From positions 1-64,000 of the forward strand of contig NZ_JAKSYD010000096.1 of assembly GCF_022829605.1 (NCBI RefSeq): a DNA stretch of 64,000 bases. The letters are read 5' to 3'. Positions 25,984 through 35,328 of the stretch are shown here, piece after piece. The notes under the pieces are model-generated. The model was not told the origin of the DNA and searched no databases. It worked only from the letters and a program-made list of their open reading frames with translations. The first letter of the stretch is position 1, and each line of letters opens with the position of its first letter. Made by a program: the position numbers and the translations under genes. This DNA comes from Methylobacterium sp. E-065. GTDB lineage: Bacteria > Pseudomonadota > Alphaproteobacteria > Rhizobiales > Beijerinckiaceae.

Positions 25984-27102
25984 TCAGCGAATCGTGTCGG
26001 CGATCCAGTCCACCGCCGCCGCCAGCGCGGCGCGCTCGTCCTTCCCATTGGAAAGCGCAGCCTCGTAGGCGGCGATCTGCCCGTCCGCGCTCGTCCCCTC
26101 TGCGACGATCGCCCGGGCACGGGCGACATCGGGGACGCAGCCGAGGGCCTCGGCATCCTCCTCCACCAGGGCAAGGACGGCCTCCAGCGCCTCCGCGAAC
26201 GGCACGGCCTCACCTCGCGTCTCATCGATCAGCGTCGCCTGCACGCCGCTGTGCTGAGCGCGCCAGAGGTTCTCCGAGGCCAGCGCCCGCGAGACGCTGT
26301 CGAGCCCCGCATGAAGGTCCGGCCGGCGGACGCACAGGCGCACGAGGCAGCGGAACAGGGCGGCGAGGCACAGGGAATCGTCGAGCCGCGTGCAGGCATC
26401 GGCGATGCGCAGCTCCAGGGTCGGAAACTTGATCGAGGGCCGCAGGGACCACCAGAGAAAACTGGCATCCGCGATGGCGCCCGAGCGGGTCATGATATCC
26501 ACGAACCGTGCATGGGCGGCGGCATCGACGAAGAGTTCGGGCAGGCCGGTGCGGGGCAATTCGCCGAACACGCTGAGCCGGTAGGCCCGCAAGCCCGTCG
26601 CCTCCCCCTGCCAGAATGGCGAGGAGGCCGAGAGCGCGAGCAGCAGCGGCTGGAATGGCAGCAGACGGTTCATCAGGTCGACGCGGGCCTCCGGGTCCGG
26701 CACCTCGACATGGACATGCATGCCGCAGATCAGCGCCCGCCGGGCCGCGATGCCGACATCCGACAGGATGCCCTGGTAGCGCTCCCCATCGGTGGCGGTC
26801 TGGCGAGCCCAATGCGCCAGGGGATGGGTGCCGCAGGCGAGCAGCCGCAGACCTTTCTCCGCCGCGATGCCGGCGAGCTGCTCCCGCTGACCGCCGAGAT
26901 TGTCCCGGGCTGCGGCCGCATCGGTGAGCGGTGGCGTGCACACCTCGACCTGCGCGGCCACCAGCTCGCGCCCGGTCTCGGGCAGCTCGGCCTTCACCCG
27001 CGCGTGGAAGGCCGCAAGATCGCCGCGCGGCGTGCCGCGGGTCTCGGCATCGGCGAGGAAATACTCCTCCTCGATGCCGAACCGGTAGCTGTGGGCGCTC
27101 AT
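25984..27102 (-). CDS. Carboxylate-amine ligase, GCS2 family (YbdK-like)
   Basis: A 372-residue ATP-grasp-like glutamate-cysteine ligase type 2 family protein. It starts YRFGIEEEYFLAD, the GCS2 hallmark with the metal-binding Glu cluster. It also has CGMHVHVEVPDPEARVDLMN, LSASSPFWQGEATGL and PTLELRIADACT. YbdK of E. coli has weak gamma-glutamylcysteine synthetase activity; the physiological product here is unknown. ATG 27102 is used, and the open frame to 27147 has no further family similarity. It is 58 bp downstream of the DHFR-like gene on the same strand. Confidence 0.92.
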   Translation of the reverse strand: MSAHSYRFGIEEEYFLADAETRGTPRGDLAAFHARVKAELPETGRELVAAQVEVCTPPLTDAAAARDNLGGQREQLAGIAAEKGLRLLACGTHPLAHWARQTATDGERYQGILSDVGIAARRALICGMHVHVEVPDPEARVDLMNRLLPFQPLLLALSASSPFWQGEATGLRAYRLSVFGELPRTGLPELFVDAAAHARFVDIMTRSGAIADASFLWWSLRPSIKFPTLELRIADACTRLDDSLCLAALFRCLVRLCVRRPDLHAGLDSVSRALASENLWRAQHSGVQATLIDETRGEAVPFAEALEAVLALVEEDAEALGCVPDVARARAIVAEGTSADGQIAAYEAALSNGKDERAALAAAVDWIADTIR

Positions 27103-27160
27103 CGTGGTCTCCGCAAACGCGACGCGTGCGCCAACGCGCCGGCTCACGGGAAGGTGCCGC

Positions 27161-27571
27161 TCACGGCGTCCGCAGCGTTCCGCCTACGAGCCAAGCCGGA
27201 TCGAACCAGCGGTCGGCCTCGCCGTCATAGGGAAGCCGCGTGATGTCCCAGTTCTGGATGTACTGGGCGTAGACGTTCCACACCGCGATGCCGCCACCCA
27301 CGAAGATCCGCCGGCCCGGATAGCGCTTGAGCACGGCTTCCGGATCCTCGTGGCTGCGGATCACGTCGATGGTGCGGTCCTTGAAGGCGAATTCGGGAAC
27401 CGAGGCCACGGTCTTGGGTCCGGCGATCAGCACGTGCCCCATGGTCAGCGCGAAGAAGCGTGTCACGTCCTCTACGAACAGCGGATCGGTGTTGCCCTCC
27501 CAGGGCAGGTGGCCGTTGAGGCCGAGCTGGCCGCGCAGGCCGATCGCACAGATGCAGCGGACGTCGATCAT
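27161..27571 (-). CDS. dmrA: DHFR-like dihydromethanopterin reductase
   Basis: A 136-residue (about 15 kDa) DHFR-fold protein. The front MIDVRCICAIGLRGQLGLNG and GHLPWEGNTDPLF match DHFR strand A and the loop of the active site. GHVLIAGPKTVASVP matches the NADPH-binding MGRxT region, and RRIFVGGGIAVWNVYAQYI matches the GGxxxY element. It is shorter and more divergent than a typical FolA. Dihydromethanopterin reductase DmrA of Methylobacterium extorquens is known to be a 15-kDa DHFR-like enzyme that reduces dihydromethanopterin to the C1 carrier H4MPT, and this protein fits it well. Assignment rests on recalled family features; an atypical FolA is the alternative. Confidence 0.7.
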   Translation of the reverse strand: MIDVRCICAIGLRGQLGLNGHLPWEGNTDPLFVEDVTRFFALTMGHVLIAGPKTVASVPEFAFKDRTIDVIRSHEDPEAVLKRYPGRRIFVGGGIAVWNVYAQYIQNWDITRLPYDGEADRWFDPAWLVGGTLRTP

Positions 27572-27634
27572 CACAAATCCTAAACTCAGCGAGCTCCGCC
27601 CGCCACCCGCCGGGGCCGCGGGCCCCGGACCGCT

Positions 27635-28384
27635 TTACTCGGGCGCGCGAAACCGCATCACCCGGTCGGTGGGGAAGTCGTAGAGTGCGCCGGTCTCGGT
27701 CCAGTCCGGGCTGGCGAGGCGCACGAAATGGGGCGCGAGGTCCTCAGGCGTCCGCAGCGTCTCGGGATCCTCGCCGGGCATCGCCGAGCGGCGCATCCCC
27801 GTGCGCAGGGGGCCCGGATTGAGCAGCATTGCCTTGATGGCCGTGCTCTCGTTCTCGGCCGCGTAGGTGCGCACCAGGGCCTCCAGCGCCGCCTTCGAGA
27901 CCGAGTACGGCCCCCAATAGGGCCGGCACTTGGAGGCCGCCCCCGAGGAGACGAAGATCGCCCGCCCGGCCTCCGACATGCGCAGCAGCGGATCGAGCGA
28001 GCGGATCAGGCGCCAATTGGCGGTGACGTTCACATCCATCACCTGCCCCCAGATCTTCGGGGTGATGTGGCCGATCGGCATGAGCGCGCCGAGGATGCCG
28101 GCATTGGCGATCAGGATGTCGAGGCGCTTCCAGCGCTCGTTGATCGCCGCACCGAGGCGGTCGATCGCCTCGTAATCGGTGAGGTCGAAGGGGACCAGCG
28201 TGGCGCTGGAGCCGGCGGCGCGGATCGCGTCGTCCAGTTCTTCCAGGGCGCCGACGGTACGGGCCACCGCGACGACATGCGCGCCGGCCCCGGCCAGCGC
28301 CAGTGCGGCGGCCCGCCCGATACCGCGGGATGCGCCGGTGACGACCGCGACGCGGCCTTCCAGGGATCTCTGAGACTTAGCCAT
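27635..28384 (-). CDS. SDR-family oxidoreductase downstream of purF
   Basis: A 249-residue classical short-chain dehydrogenase with TGASRGIG (NAD(P) binding), NAG in IANAGILGA, SSGAASK with the catalytic Ser and YSVSKAAL with Tyr/Lys. The basic residue after the first strand region (VARTVGAL) suggests NADP preference. It lies 156 bp downstream of purF with a multi-hairpin repeat between. Homologues at this place are common in Rhizobiales. The substrate is unknown. Confidence 0.9.
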   Translation of the reverse strand: MAKSQRSLEGRVAVVTGASRGIGRAAALALAGAGAHVVAVARTVGALEELDDAIRAAGSSATLVPFDLTDYEAIDRLGAAINERWKRLDILIANAGILGALMPIGHITPKIWGQVMDVNVTANWRLIRSLDPLLRMSEAGRAIFVSSGAASKCRPYWGPYSVSKAALEALVRTYAAENESTAIKAMLLNPGPLRTGMRRSAMPGEDPETLRTPEDLAPHFVRLASPDWTETGALYDFPTDRVMRFRAPE

Positions 28385-28426
28385 GCGCCGGACCTAGCGC
28401 ATTCCGACCCCAAGGGTCGAGGAATC

Positions 28427-28537
28427 GGTTTCAAAAGGTCTTGGACCTTTTGCGGGTGCAGGGCAGAGCCCTGAGAAGACCCAGGGGCGCCGCCCCTGGA
28501 CCCCGCCAAAGGGCATGGCCCTTTGGGAACCCGGGAC
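28427..28537 (-). repeat. Multi-hairpin intergenic repeat, copy B
   Basis: Inverted relative to copy A. It begins GGTTTC, then AAAAGGTC/GACCTTTT, CAGGGC/GCCCTG, CAGGGGCG/CGCCCCTG and CAAAGGGC/GCCCTTTG, and ends CCCGGGAC. It lies between the purF stop and the SDR start on the minus strand. Confidence 0.8.
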
Positions 28538-28540
28538 TGA

Positions 28541-30025
28541 TCAGTCCGCCTCGGCCAGCATGGCGAAGCGCTTCGGGCCGGCGATGGAGAGATCGGTCAG
28601 GCCGGTCGGGTATTCGCCCGTGAAGCAATGGTCGGTGTATTGTGGGCAGGCCGCATTCCGCGACTCTTCGCCCATCGCCCGGTAGAGGCCGGGGATCGAC
28701 AGGAAGGCCAGAGAGTCGGCGCCGATATACTTGCGCATGGCCTCGAGATCGTGGGTCGCGGCGAGGAGCTTCTCACGCTCGGGCGTGTCGATCCCGTAGA
28801 AATCCGGATACGTGATCGGCGGCGAGGCGATCCGGAAATGCACCTCCGCGGCGCCGGCCTCGCGCATCATCCGGACGATCTTCACCGAGGTGGTGCCGCG
28901 CACGAGGCTGTCGTCCACCAGCACGATGCTCTTGCCCTCGATCGCCGCGCGGTTGGCCGAGTGCTTCATCCGCACGCCGAGTTCGCGCACCGACTGGGTC
29001 GGCTGGATGAAGGTTCGGCCGACATAATGGTTGCGGATGATCCCCATCTCGAACGGAAGGCCGGTCTCCTGCGCGAAGCCGAGAGCCGCCGGCACGCCGG
29101 AATCGGGAACCGGAACCACGACATCCGCGGGGACGGAAGCCTCGCGGGCGAGTTCCCGGCCGATCGCCTTGCGCACCTCGTAGACGCTCTTGCCGTTCAC
29201 CACGGAATCCGGCCGGGCGAAGTAAATGTACTCGAAGATGCAGGGCCGCATCGGCACCGCATCGGCGAAGCGGATCGACTCGACCTCCTCCTCGGAGATC
29301 ACCACGATCTCGCCGTTCTCGATGTCGCGCACGAACCGGGCGCCGATGATGTCGAGCGCGCAGGTCTCGGAGGCCAGCATGTAGCGGCCGTCGAGTTCGC
29401 CCAGCACCAGTGGGCGGATGCCCATCGGGTCGCGGGCACCGATCAGCTTCTTGTTGGTCAGCGCCACGATCGCGTAGGCGCCCTCGATCGCCTGCAGGGC
29501 GTCGATGAAGCGCTCGATGATCCGCGGCTTCCGCGAGCGGGCCGCGAGGTGCAGGATCACCTCGGTGTCGGAGGTCGACTGCGTGATCGCGCCGTCGCGC
29601 ACGAGGTCGCGGCGGATCGAGAGGGCGTTGGTCAGGTTGCCGTTATGGGCGACCGCGAGCCCGCCGCTGGCAAGTTCGGCAAACAGCGGCTGCACGTTGC
29701 GCAGGATCGTTCCGCCGGTGGTCGAGTAGCGCACGTGGCCGATGGCGGCACGGCCCTTCAGGCGGGCGATGGTCTCGCCGTCCGAGAAGGAGTCGCCCAC
29801 GAGGCCCGGCCGTCGCTCGGAATGGAACACCGACCCGTCGAACGAGACGATGCCGGCCGCTTCCTGGCCCCTGTGCTGCAGGGCATGCAGCCCGAGTGCC
29901 ACGATGGCCGAAGCCTCCGGGTGCCCGAAGATGCCGAAGACGCCACATTCCTCGCGGAGCGTGTCGCCGTCGAGATCGAAATCGGCCTGGGGCGAGGCGG
30001 CCTGGGAATGGGCGGCGTGTGACAT
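28541..30025 (-). CDS. purF: Amidophosphoribosyltransferase
   Basis: A 494-residue enzyme that makes phosphoribosylamine from PRPP and glutamine, the first committed step of purine synthesis. The N-terminal Ntn-glutaminase domain has its nucleophile in EECGVFGIFGH, preceded by a short propeptide-like leader. ALQHRGQEAAGI and NLTNALSIRRDLV follow. The PRTase domain has the PRPP loop KSIVLVDDSLVRGTTS. Near the C-terminus lies IGADSLAFLS. ATG 30025 is chosen; a GTG at 30040 is an alternative. Gene order cvpA-purF-SDR is conserved in alphaproteobacteria. Confidence 0.97.
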   Translation of the reverse strand: MSHAAHSQAASPQADFDLDGDTLREECGVFGIFGHPEASAIVALGLHALQHRGQEAAGIVSFDGSVFHSERRPGLVGDSFSDGETIARLKGRAAIGHVRYSTTGGTILRNVQPLFAELASGGLAVAHNGNLTNALSIRRDLVRDGAITQSTSDTEVILHLAARSRKPRIIERFIDALQAIEGAYAIVALTNKKLIGARDPMGIRPLVLGELDGRYMLASETCALDIIGARFVRDIENGEIVVISEEEVESIRFADAVPMRPCIFEYIYFARPDSVVNGKSVYEVRKAIGRELAREASVPADVVVPVPDSGVPAALGFAQETGLPFEMGIIRNHYVGRTFIQPTQSVRELGVRMKHSANRAAIEGKSIVLVDDSLVRGTTSVKIVRMMREAGAAEVHFRIASPPITYPDFYGIDTPEREKLLAATHDLEAMRKYIGADSLAFLSIPGLYRAMGEESRNAACPQYTDHCFTGEYPTGLTDLSIAGPKRFAMLAEAD

Positions 30026-30156
30026 GCTGCTGTCGATCACTCACAGGTCCCGGCGGCGACGGGCCGGCGCGCCGGTCGTCGCGGATGCAATCCGTACGCT
30101 ACCGCACCCGCTATCTAGGCGTTCGACGAGGAGCGGCCTACAGCGAATACCGCAGA

Positions 30157-30765
30157 TCAGCGTCGCGTCGGGGTCGGCGCGGTCTCGGTGCGGCGCTGAG
30201 GCGCCGGATCGGTCTCGGCGGGGGCGTCAGCCGCCTCGTTCTGCGGCGTGACGGCCTTGGGCTTCTTGAACTGCTTCAGAAAGCCTTCGGGATTCTCGGG
30301 CAGCTGCGCCACCAGGGCGTCGCCCGACTTTTCCAGCATCGGGCGCGAACGCGCCTGCGCGGCCCAGTCCGGCACCTTGCCCTGGACCAGCCAGGACAGG
30401 AACACCCAGCCGATCACGCAGATCAGGAAGCCGCGGGCCGCCCCGAACAGGAAACCGAGCGAGCGATCGACCGCGCCGATGCGCGAGTCGAGCACCACGT
30501 CGGAAATCTTCACCGTGATGAGCGAAACCACGATCAGCGTGCCGAGGAAGATCGCCGCGATCGAGGCGACCAGCGCCACCGTGTCGCTGCTCACATGCTG
30601 CTTCACGGTGGGAAGCAGCATTGGATAGAGCGTCCAGGCGACTGCAGCCGCCGCCACCCAGGCGACGATCGCCAGCACCTCGCGCGTGACGCCGCGCACG
30701 GCCGCCAGCAGCGCGGAAACCGCGACAATGCCGAGCACGACGAGATCCAGGACGGTAAACGGCAT
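30157..30765 (-). CDS. cvpA: CvpA family membrane protein
   Basis: A 202-residue inner-membrane protein with four hydrophobic helices, starting MPFTVLDLVVLGIVAVSALL and with RGVTREVLAIVAWV in the first loop as in CvpA. IGAVDRSLGFLFGAARGF is the conserved family segment. The C-terminus (about 160-202) is a polar Pro/Thr/Glu tail. CvpA is linked to colicin V production, envelope stress and bile resistance in enterics. It lies directly upstream of purF, the classical arrangement, with 131 bp between. Confidence 0.92.
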   Translation of the reverse strand: MPFTVLDLVVLGIVAVSALLAAVRGVTREVLAIVAWVAAAAVAWTLYPMLLPTVKQHVSSDTVALVASIAAIFLGTLIVVSLITVKISDVVLDSRIGAVDRSLGFLFGAARGFLICVIGWVFLSWLVQGKVPDWAAQARSRPMLEKSGDALVAQLPENPEGFLKQFKKPKAVTPQNEAADAPAETDPAPQRRTETAPTPTRR

Positions 30766-31043
30766 CGTTAAGCTTCTAGGGACCCGAGGGGATGCCGCGT
30801 AGGCCGTGCGGCTTCCCCGGACCGCGGTGGATTTATACCAAGCCCGGCCTCGGCCGTCACCCTGGCGCACCCGTCTCATCCGGGGCCTGTGCCGTCCATG
30901 CATCAGCGGGGGGCTTCGGCCTTGCCCAATCCTGCATGCAAGCCTGCCCACAGGTGGCTCGGCTCCACGCAGAACCCGCCCCGGTGCTATGGGTCCGGCT
31001 TGTGCTTCCGGAATCCCGGTGGCGAGCGAAGGAGACGGTCTGC

Positions 31044-32138
31044 GTGGCCGAGGCCAGACCAGCGACGGAGATCGGCGCACACGGCGCCCGGCTGACGATC
31101 GACCTCGGGGCGATCGCGGCGAACTGGCGTTCGCTCGCCGCCCGCGGCCCGGGATCCGCCTGCGCCGCCGTGGTGAAGGCGGACGCCTATGGCTGCGGCA
31201 TCGGCCGTGTCGGGCCGGCCCTGTGGGCGGCCGGATGCCGGACCTTCTTCGTCGCGCACCTGTCCGAAGGGCTCGCAGCCCGCGCCGCCCTGCCGGAGGC
31301 CGAGATCTACATCCTGAACGGTCTGCCCCCAGGGGCCGCCGCGGCCTTCGCGGCGTACGGGCTTCGCCCCGTGCTGGGCAGCATCGAGGAGGTGTCGGAA
31401 TGGGCAGCCCTTTCGGCCGGCCGCCCGCCTGCCGCGCTCCACGTCGATACCGGCATGAACCGGCTGGGCCTGCCGGTACCGGACGCACTCGATCTCGCAG
31501 GCGACGCACGGATCGCCGCCGCCGGGATCGATTTGATTCTCAGCCACTTCGTCAGCGCCGAGAAGCCGGAGGATCCGGTCAACGCCCGGCAGATCGCCGA
31601 TTTCGCCCGCGTCCGGGCGGCCTATCCCGGGATCCGGGCCTCCCTGGCGAATTCATCGGGTGTCTTCCTCGACGGGGCCCAACATGACCTCCTGCGGCCG
31701 GGCTATGCCCTGTTTGGCGGCAATCCGAGACCGGGATCCGCGAACCCGATGCGCCCGGTGGTGCGGCTGGAGGCGCTGATCGCGCAGGTCCGCGACGTCG
31801 AGACGGGTGCGACCGCGGGCTATAACGGTCGCTGGACTGCGCCCCGGCCGAGCCGGCTCGCCACGCTCTCGCTCGGCTACGCCGATGGGTTTCCGCGGGC
31901 GATCAGCGGGCGCGGGCAGGCGCTGGTTGGCGGCGTACCCTGCCCGATCCTCGGCCTGGTCTCGATGGACCTGATCGTCCTGGACGTCACCGAGGCCCCC
32001 GCCGCGAAGCGCGGTGCTGGAGCCGTGTTGATCGGCGACAGCCTGGATATCGACGCGGTCGGCCGCTCCGCCGGCACGATCGGCTACGAGATCCTGACCG
32101 GGCTGGGTTCTCGTTATGTTCGAACCTATGTAGACTGA
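31044..32138 (+). CDS. alr: Alanine racemase
   Basis: A 364-residue PLP enzyme interconverting L- and D-alanine for peptidoglycan. The PLP lysine Lys45 is in VVKADAYGCG. The catalytic Tyr260 from the second domain is in AGYNGRW, followed by LSLGYADGFPR. HVDTGMNRLG and the C-terminal GYEILTGLGSRYVR are also present. GTG 31044 is chosen for AAGGAG at 31029-31034, 9 bp upstream; the long open frame before it is not coding. radA follows 45 bp downstream, so they probably form an operon. Confidence 0.96.
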   Translation: MAEARPATEIGAHGARLTIDLGAIAANWRSLAARGPGSACAAVVKADAYGCGIGRVGPALWAAGCRTFFVAHLSEGLAARAALPEAEIYILNGLPPGAAAAFAAYGLRPVLGSIEEVSEWAALSAGRPPAALHVDTGMNRLGLPVPDALDLAGDARIAAAGIDLILSHFVSAEKPEDPVNARQIADFARVRAAYPGIRASLANSSGVFLDGAQHDLLRPGYALFGGNPRPGSANPMRPVVRLEALIAQVRDVETGATAGYNGRWTAPRPSRLATLSLGYADGFPRAISGRGQALVGGVPCPILGLVSMDLIVLDVTEAPAAKRGAGAVLIGDSLDIDAVGRSAGTIGYEILTGLGSRYVRTYVD

Positions 32139-32183
32139 GTCGATTCTCCCCTGGACCGCCGGTCGCCCGGCGCTCGGACGCGC

Positions 32184-33620
32184 ATGGCCAAGATCCACCA
32201 GACCTTCGTGTGCCAGTCCTGCGGGGCGGTCTACAACCGCTGGCGCGGGCGCTGCGAGGCCTGCAACGGCTGGAATACGATCGTCGAGGAGGCGCCCTCC
32301 GCCCCCGGCCAGTCGGGTCCCGTCGCGACCCGGCCGTCGCGTAACCGCGGCCGGGTGTTCCCGCTGGAGGGCCTAACCGGCGAGGCCAAGGAGGCGCCGC
32401 GCATCCCCTCGGGAATCGGCGAGCTCGACCGGGTGACCGGCGGCGGCTTCGTGCGCGGCTCGGTGATCCTGCTCGGCGGGGATCCCGGCATCGGCAAGTC
32501 GACCCTGCTGATGCAGGCCTCCGCCGCCATGGCGGGGACGGGCGAGCGGGTCGCCTACATCTCGGGCGAGGAGGCGGTGGGGCAGGTGCGCCTGCGGGCC
32601 GAGCGGCTGGGGCTGAGTTCCCGCCCGGTGGACCTCGCCGCCGAGACCAATGTCGAGGACATCGTCGAGACCCTGAGCCAGGGCCGGCCGCCGGCTTTGG
32701 CGATCATCGACTCGATCCAGACCATGTGGACCGAGACGGTGGAATCGGCCCCCGGCACGGTCACGCAGGTGCGCTCGTCCGCCCAGGCGCTGATCCGCTT
32801 CGCCAAGACCACCGGCACGGCGGTGATCCTCGTGGGGCACGTCACCAAGGACGGGCAGATCGCCGGCCCCCGGGTGGTGGAGCATATGGTCGACGCGGTC
32901 GCCTCGTTCGAGGGCGACCAGGGCCACCATTTCCGCATCCTGCGCGCGGTGAAGAACCGGTTCGGGCCGACCGACGAGATCGGCGTGTTCGAGATGACCG
33001 ATGCGGGGCTGGCCGAGGTGCCGAACCCCTCGGCCCTGTTTCTGGCGGGGCGCGACCATCAGGCGGCCGGCACCGCGGTCTTTGCCGGGATGGAGGGCAC
33101 GCGGCCGCTGCTGGTGGAGATCCAGGCCCTGGTCGCCCCCTCCTCGCTCGGCATGCCGCGGCGCGCGGTGGTGGGCTGGGATCCGAACCGGCTGTCGATG
33201 GTGCTGGCGGTGCTGGAGGCCCATGGCGGCATCCGGCTCGGCACGCACGACGTCTATTTGAATGTCGCCGGCGGCCTGCGCATCACCGAGCCGGCGGCCG
33301 ATCTCGCGGTGGCGGCCGCCCTGGTCTCGTCGCTGTCCGGGGCCGTGCTGCCGTCAGAGACGGTGTATTTCGGCGAGATCGGCCTGTCGGGGGCGATCCG
33401 GCCAGTGGCGCAGGCCGGATCCCGGCTGAAGGAGGCCCAGAAACTCGGCTTCGCCAAGGCTCTGATCCCGCAGGGCCGCGGAGAGGGCGAGAAGGCGCTG
33501 TCCGTCGAGACGCTGCGCCACATCGCCGATCTGGTGGCGGGGATCAGCGCGGGGGCACCGCGCAGAGCGTCCGGTGGCCGAGGACGAGCGCCGTCGCGCT
33601 ACGCCGACGAGGAGATCTAG
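32184..33620 (+). CDS. radA: DNA repair protein RadA
   Basis: A 478-residue RecA-like branch-migration ATPase that processes recombination intermediates. The N-terminal C4 zinc finger is CQSCGAVYNRWRGRCEAC. Walker A is GDPGIGKST. The RadA-specific KNRFGPTDEIGVFEM follows. The C-terminal Lon-protease-like domain starts at about residue 290 and includes LNVAGGLRITEPAADLAVAA. It ends with a TAG stop, showing that TAG is an ordinary stop codon here. It is likely cotranscribed with alr. Confidence 0.97.
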   Translation: MAKIHQTFVCQSCGAVYNRWRGRCEACNGWNTIVEEAPSAPGQSGPVATRPSRNRGRVFPLEGLTGEAKEAPRIPSGIGELDRVTGGGFVRGSVILLGGDPGIGKSTLLMQASAAMAGTGERVAYISGEEAVGQVRLRAERLGLSSRPVDLAAETNVEDIVETLSQGRPPALAIIDSIQTMWTETVESAPGTVTQVRSSAQALIRFAKTTGTAVILVGHVTKDGQIAGPRVVEHMVDAVASFEGDQGHHFRILRAVKNRFGPTDEIGVFEMTDAGLAEVPNPSALFLAGRDHQAAGTAVFAGMEGTRPLLVEIQALVAPSSLGMPRRAVVGWDPNRLSMVLAVLEAHGGIRLGTHDVYLNVAGGLRITEPAADLAVAAALVSSLSGAVLPSETVYFGEIGLSGAIRPVAQAGSRLKEAQKLGFAKALIPQGRGEGEKALSVETLRHIADLVAGISAGAPRRASGGRGRAPSRYADEEI

Positions 33621-33641
33621 GCGCGCCGGGTAAGTCGGTGC

Positions 33642-34064
33642 TCAATGGCAACCGCACGAGCCCGAACCGCAGCCCCCGCCGTCCTTGGCGGGCGCTTGGC
33701 GCGCCGTGTCGCGGTCGAGACCGCGCTCGGCGAGTTCGGTCAGGTAGGTGCTCCAGCGCGCCTCGTACTCGCGGCCCAACGCATGCAGGTAGCCCCAGCC
33801 GTAGATGCCGGTGTCGTGCATGTCGTCGAAGCCGAGCTTGACTGCGTAGTTGCCGATCGGCTGCACCGCCAGGATGGCGACGGAGCGCTTGCCGCCGATC
33901 ACCTTGCGCTCCAGCGGCGAGTGCCCCTGCACCTCGGCCGAGGGGCTCGACACCCGCAGGTACTCGGCCGGCAGGGCGTAGCGCGCCCCGTCCTCGAAGG
34001 CGACGTTGAGACTCCGCCGGTCGGCCGACAGGCGGATCTCGGTCGGCCACAGATCCTCGCTCAC
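33642..34064 (-). CDS. DUF971 (GBBH-like) protein with Cys-rich tail
   Basis: A 140-residue protein with the DUF971 fold, related to the N-terminal domain of gamma-butyrobetaine hydroxylase. It has WPTEIRLSADRRSLNVAFEDG, YALPAEYLRVSSPSAEVQGH and the family-typical AVQPIGNYAVKLGFDDMHDTGIYGW. The tail GGGCGSGSCGCH has three Cys and a His and may bind metal. Stand-alone DUF971 proteins are often near Fe-S or Moco genes; here moaA is divergent next door, 81 bp away. GTG 34064 has GAGGA at good distance; the GTG at 34073 is an alternative. Confidence 0.85.
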   Translation of the reverse strand: MSEDLWPTEIRLSADRRSLNVAFEDGARYALPAEYLRVSSPSAEVQGHSPLERKVIGGKRSVAILAVQPIGNYAVKLGFDDMHDTGIYGWGYLHALGREYEARWSTYLTELAERGLDRDTARQAPAKDGGGCGSGSCGCH

Positions 34065-34145
34065 GGGTGACACTCCTCACGCAATCGGGGGCTGCGGCCA
34101 GCCGTATGCTTGCCCGCAACCCTTTGTGGCATCATATGCCAGACA

Positions 34146-35198
34146 ATGCTCGATGACAGCTCCCTGACGCCGCAGACGATCGCGGCCGGCGCGCCCGCCG
34201 GGCCGGCGCCCCTGATCGACCCGTTCCAGCGGGCGATCTCCTATCTGCGCATCTCGGTGACTGATCGCTGCGACCTGCGCTGCGCCTACTGCATGTCCGA
34301 GCACATGGAGTTCCTGCCCAAGCGCGATCTGCTGACCCTGGAAGAGCTGGATCGGCTCTGCGGCGTGTTCATCGCCCGCGGGGTGCGCAAGCTGCGGATC
34401 ACCGGCGGCGAGCCGCTGGTGCGCCGGGACATCATGCATCTGTTCCGCCGCCTCGCGCGTCACCTCGATTCGGGGGCACTGGAGGAGCTGACGCTCACCA
34501 CCAACGGCACGCAGCTCACCCGCTACGCCGACGAGCTGGCGAGCCTCGGGGTGCGCCGGATCAACGTCTCGCTCGACACGCTCGACCCGCAGAAGTTTCG
34601 CGATATCACCCGCCGGGGCGACCTTAAGGTGGTGCTCGACGGCATCGCGGCGGCCCGGGCGGCCGGGATGAAGGTCAAGATCAACGCGGTGGCGCTCCGC
34701 GACCTCAACGCCGACGAGATCCCCGACATGATCGCCTGGGCCCACGGCCTCGGCATGGACATGACGTTGATCGAGGTGATGCCGCTCGGCGAGATCGAGG
34801 CGGACCGGACCGATCAGTTCCTGCCCCTGTCGGTCGCCCGGCAGCGCCTGGAGACCCGCTACACGCTCACCCCCCTGCCCGACCGGACCGGCGGGCCGGC
34901 CCGCTACGTCCGGGTCGAGGAGACGGGCGGCCGCCTCGGCTTCATCACGCCGTTGACCCATAATTTCTGTGAGAGCTGCAACCGGGTCCGCCTGACCTGC
35001 ACCGGCCAGCTCTACCTGTGCCTGGGCCAGGAGGATTCGGCCGACCTCCGGGCGGTGCTGCGCGCCTCGCAAGATGATGCCGTTCTTGCGGCGGCTGTGG
35101 TCGAGGCGATCACCCGCAAGCCCAAGGGGCACGATTTCGTCATCGAGCGCCAGCGTCCGGCCGCCGTGCCGCGGCACATGAGCGTCACGGGGGGCTGA
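34146..35198 (+). CDS. moaA: GTP 3',8-cyclase MoaA
   Basis: A 350-residue radical-SAM enzyme that converts GTP to 3',8-cyclo-7,8-dihydro-GTP, the first step of molybdenum cofactor synthesis. The SAM cluster motif is CDLRCAYC. The C-terminal second Fe-S cluster is [18 protein letters not shown], and the chain ends in Gly-Gly as needed for activity. [11 protein letters not shown] and [13 protein letters not shown] are also diagnostic. ATG 34146 is chosen; upstream TTG 34110 adds 12 unsupported residues. No other moa gene is in the window. Confidence 0.96.
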   Translation: MLDDSSLTPQTIAAGAPAGPAPLIDPFQRAISYLRISVTDRCDLRCAYCMSEHMEFLPKRDLLTLEELDRLCGVFIARGVRKLRITGGEPLVRRDIMHLFRRLARHLDSGALEELTLTTNGTQLTRYADELASLGVRRINVSLDTLDPQKFRDITRRGDLKVVLDGIAAARAAGMKVKINAVALRDLNADEIPDMIAWAHGLGMDMTLIEVMPLGEIEADRTDQFLPLSVARQRLETRYTLTPLPDRTGGPARYVRVEETGGRLGFITPLTHNFCESCNRVRLTCTGQLYLCLGQEDSADLRAVLRASQDDAVLAAAVVEAITRKPKGHDFVIERQRPAAVPRHMSVTGG

Positions 35199-35328
35199 GC
35201 GCTCCGGTCCTGCCGACGGCCCGAACTATGCGAGGGCGGCCCTCGTCTGGCGAAGCTCTGGCTCCCAGGCTAGGTGTGTGCGGCGCACGCGCCGCGCGGG
35301 ATCAGCGCACGACAACCGGGAGCCGCAC

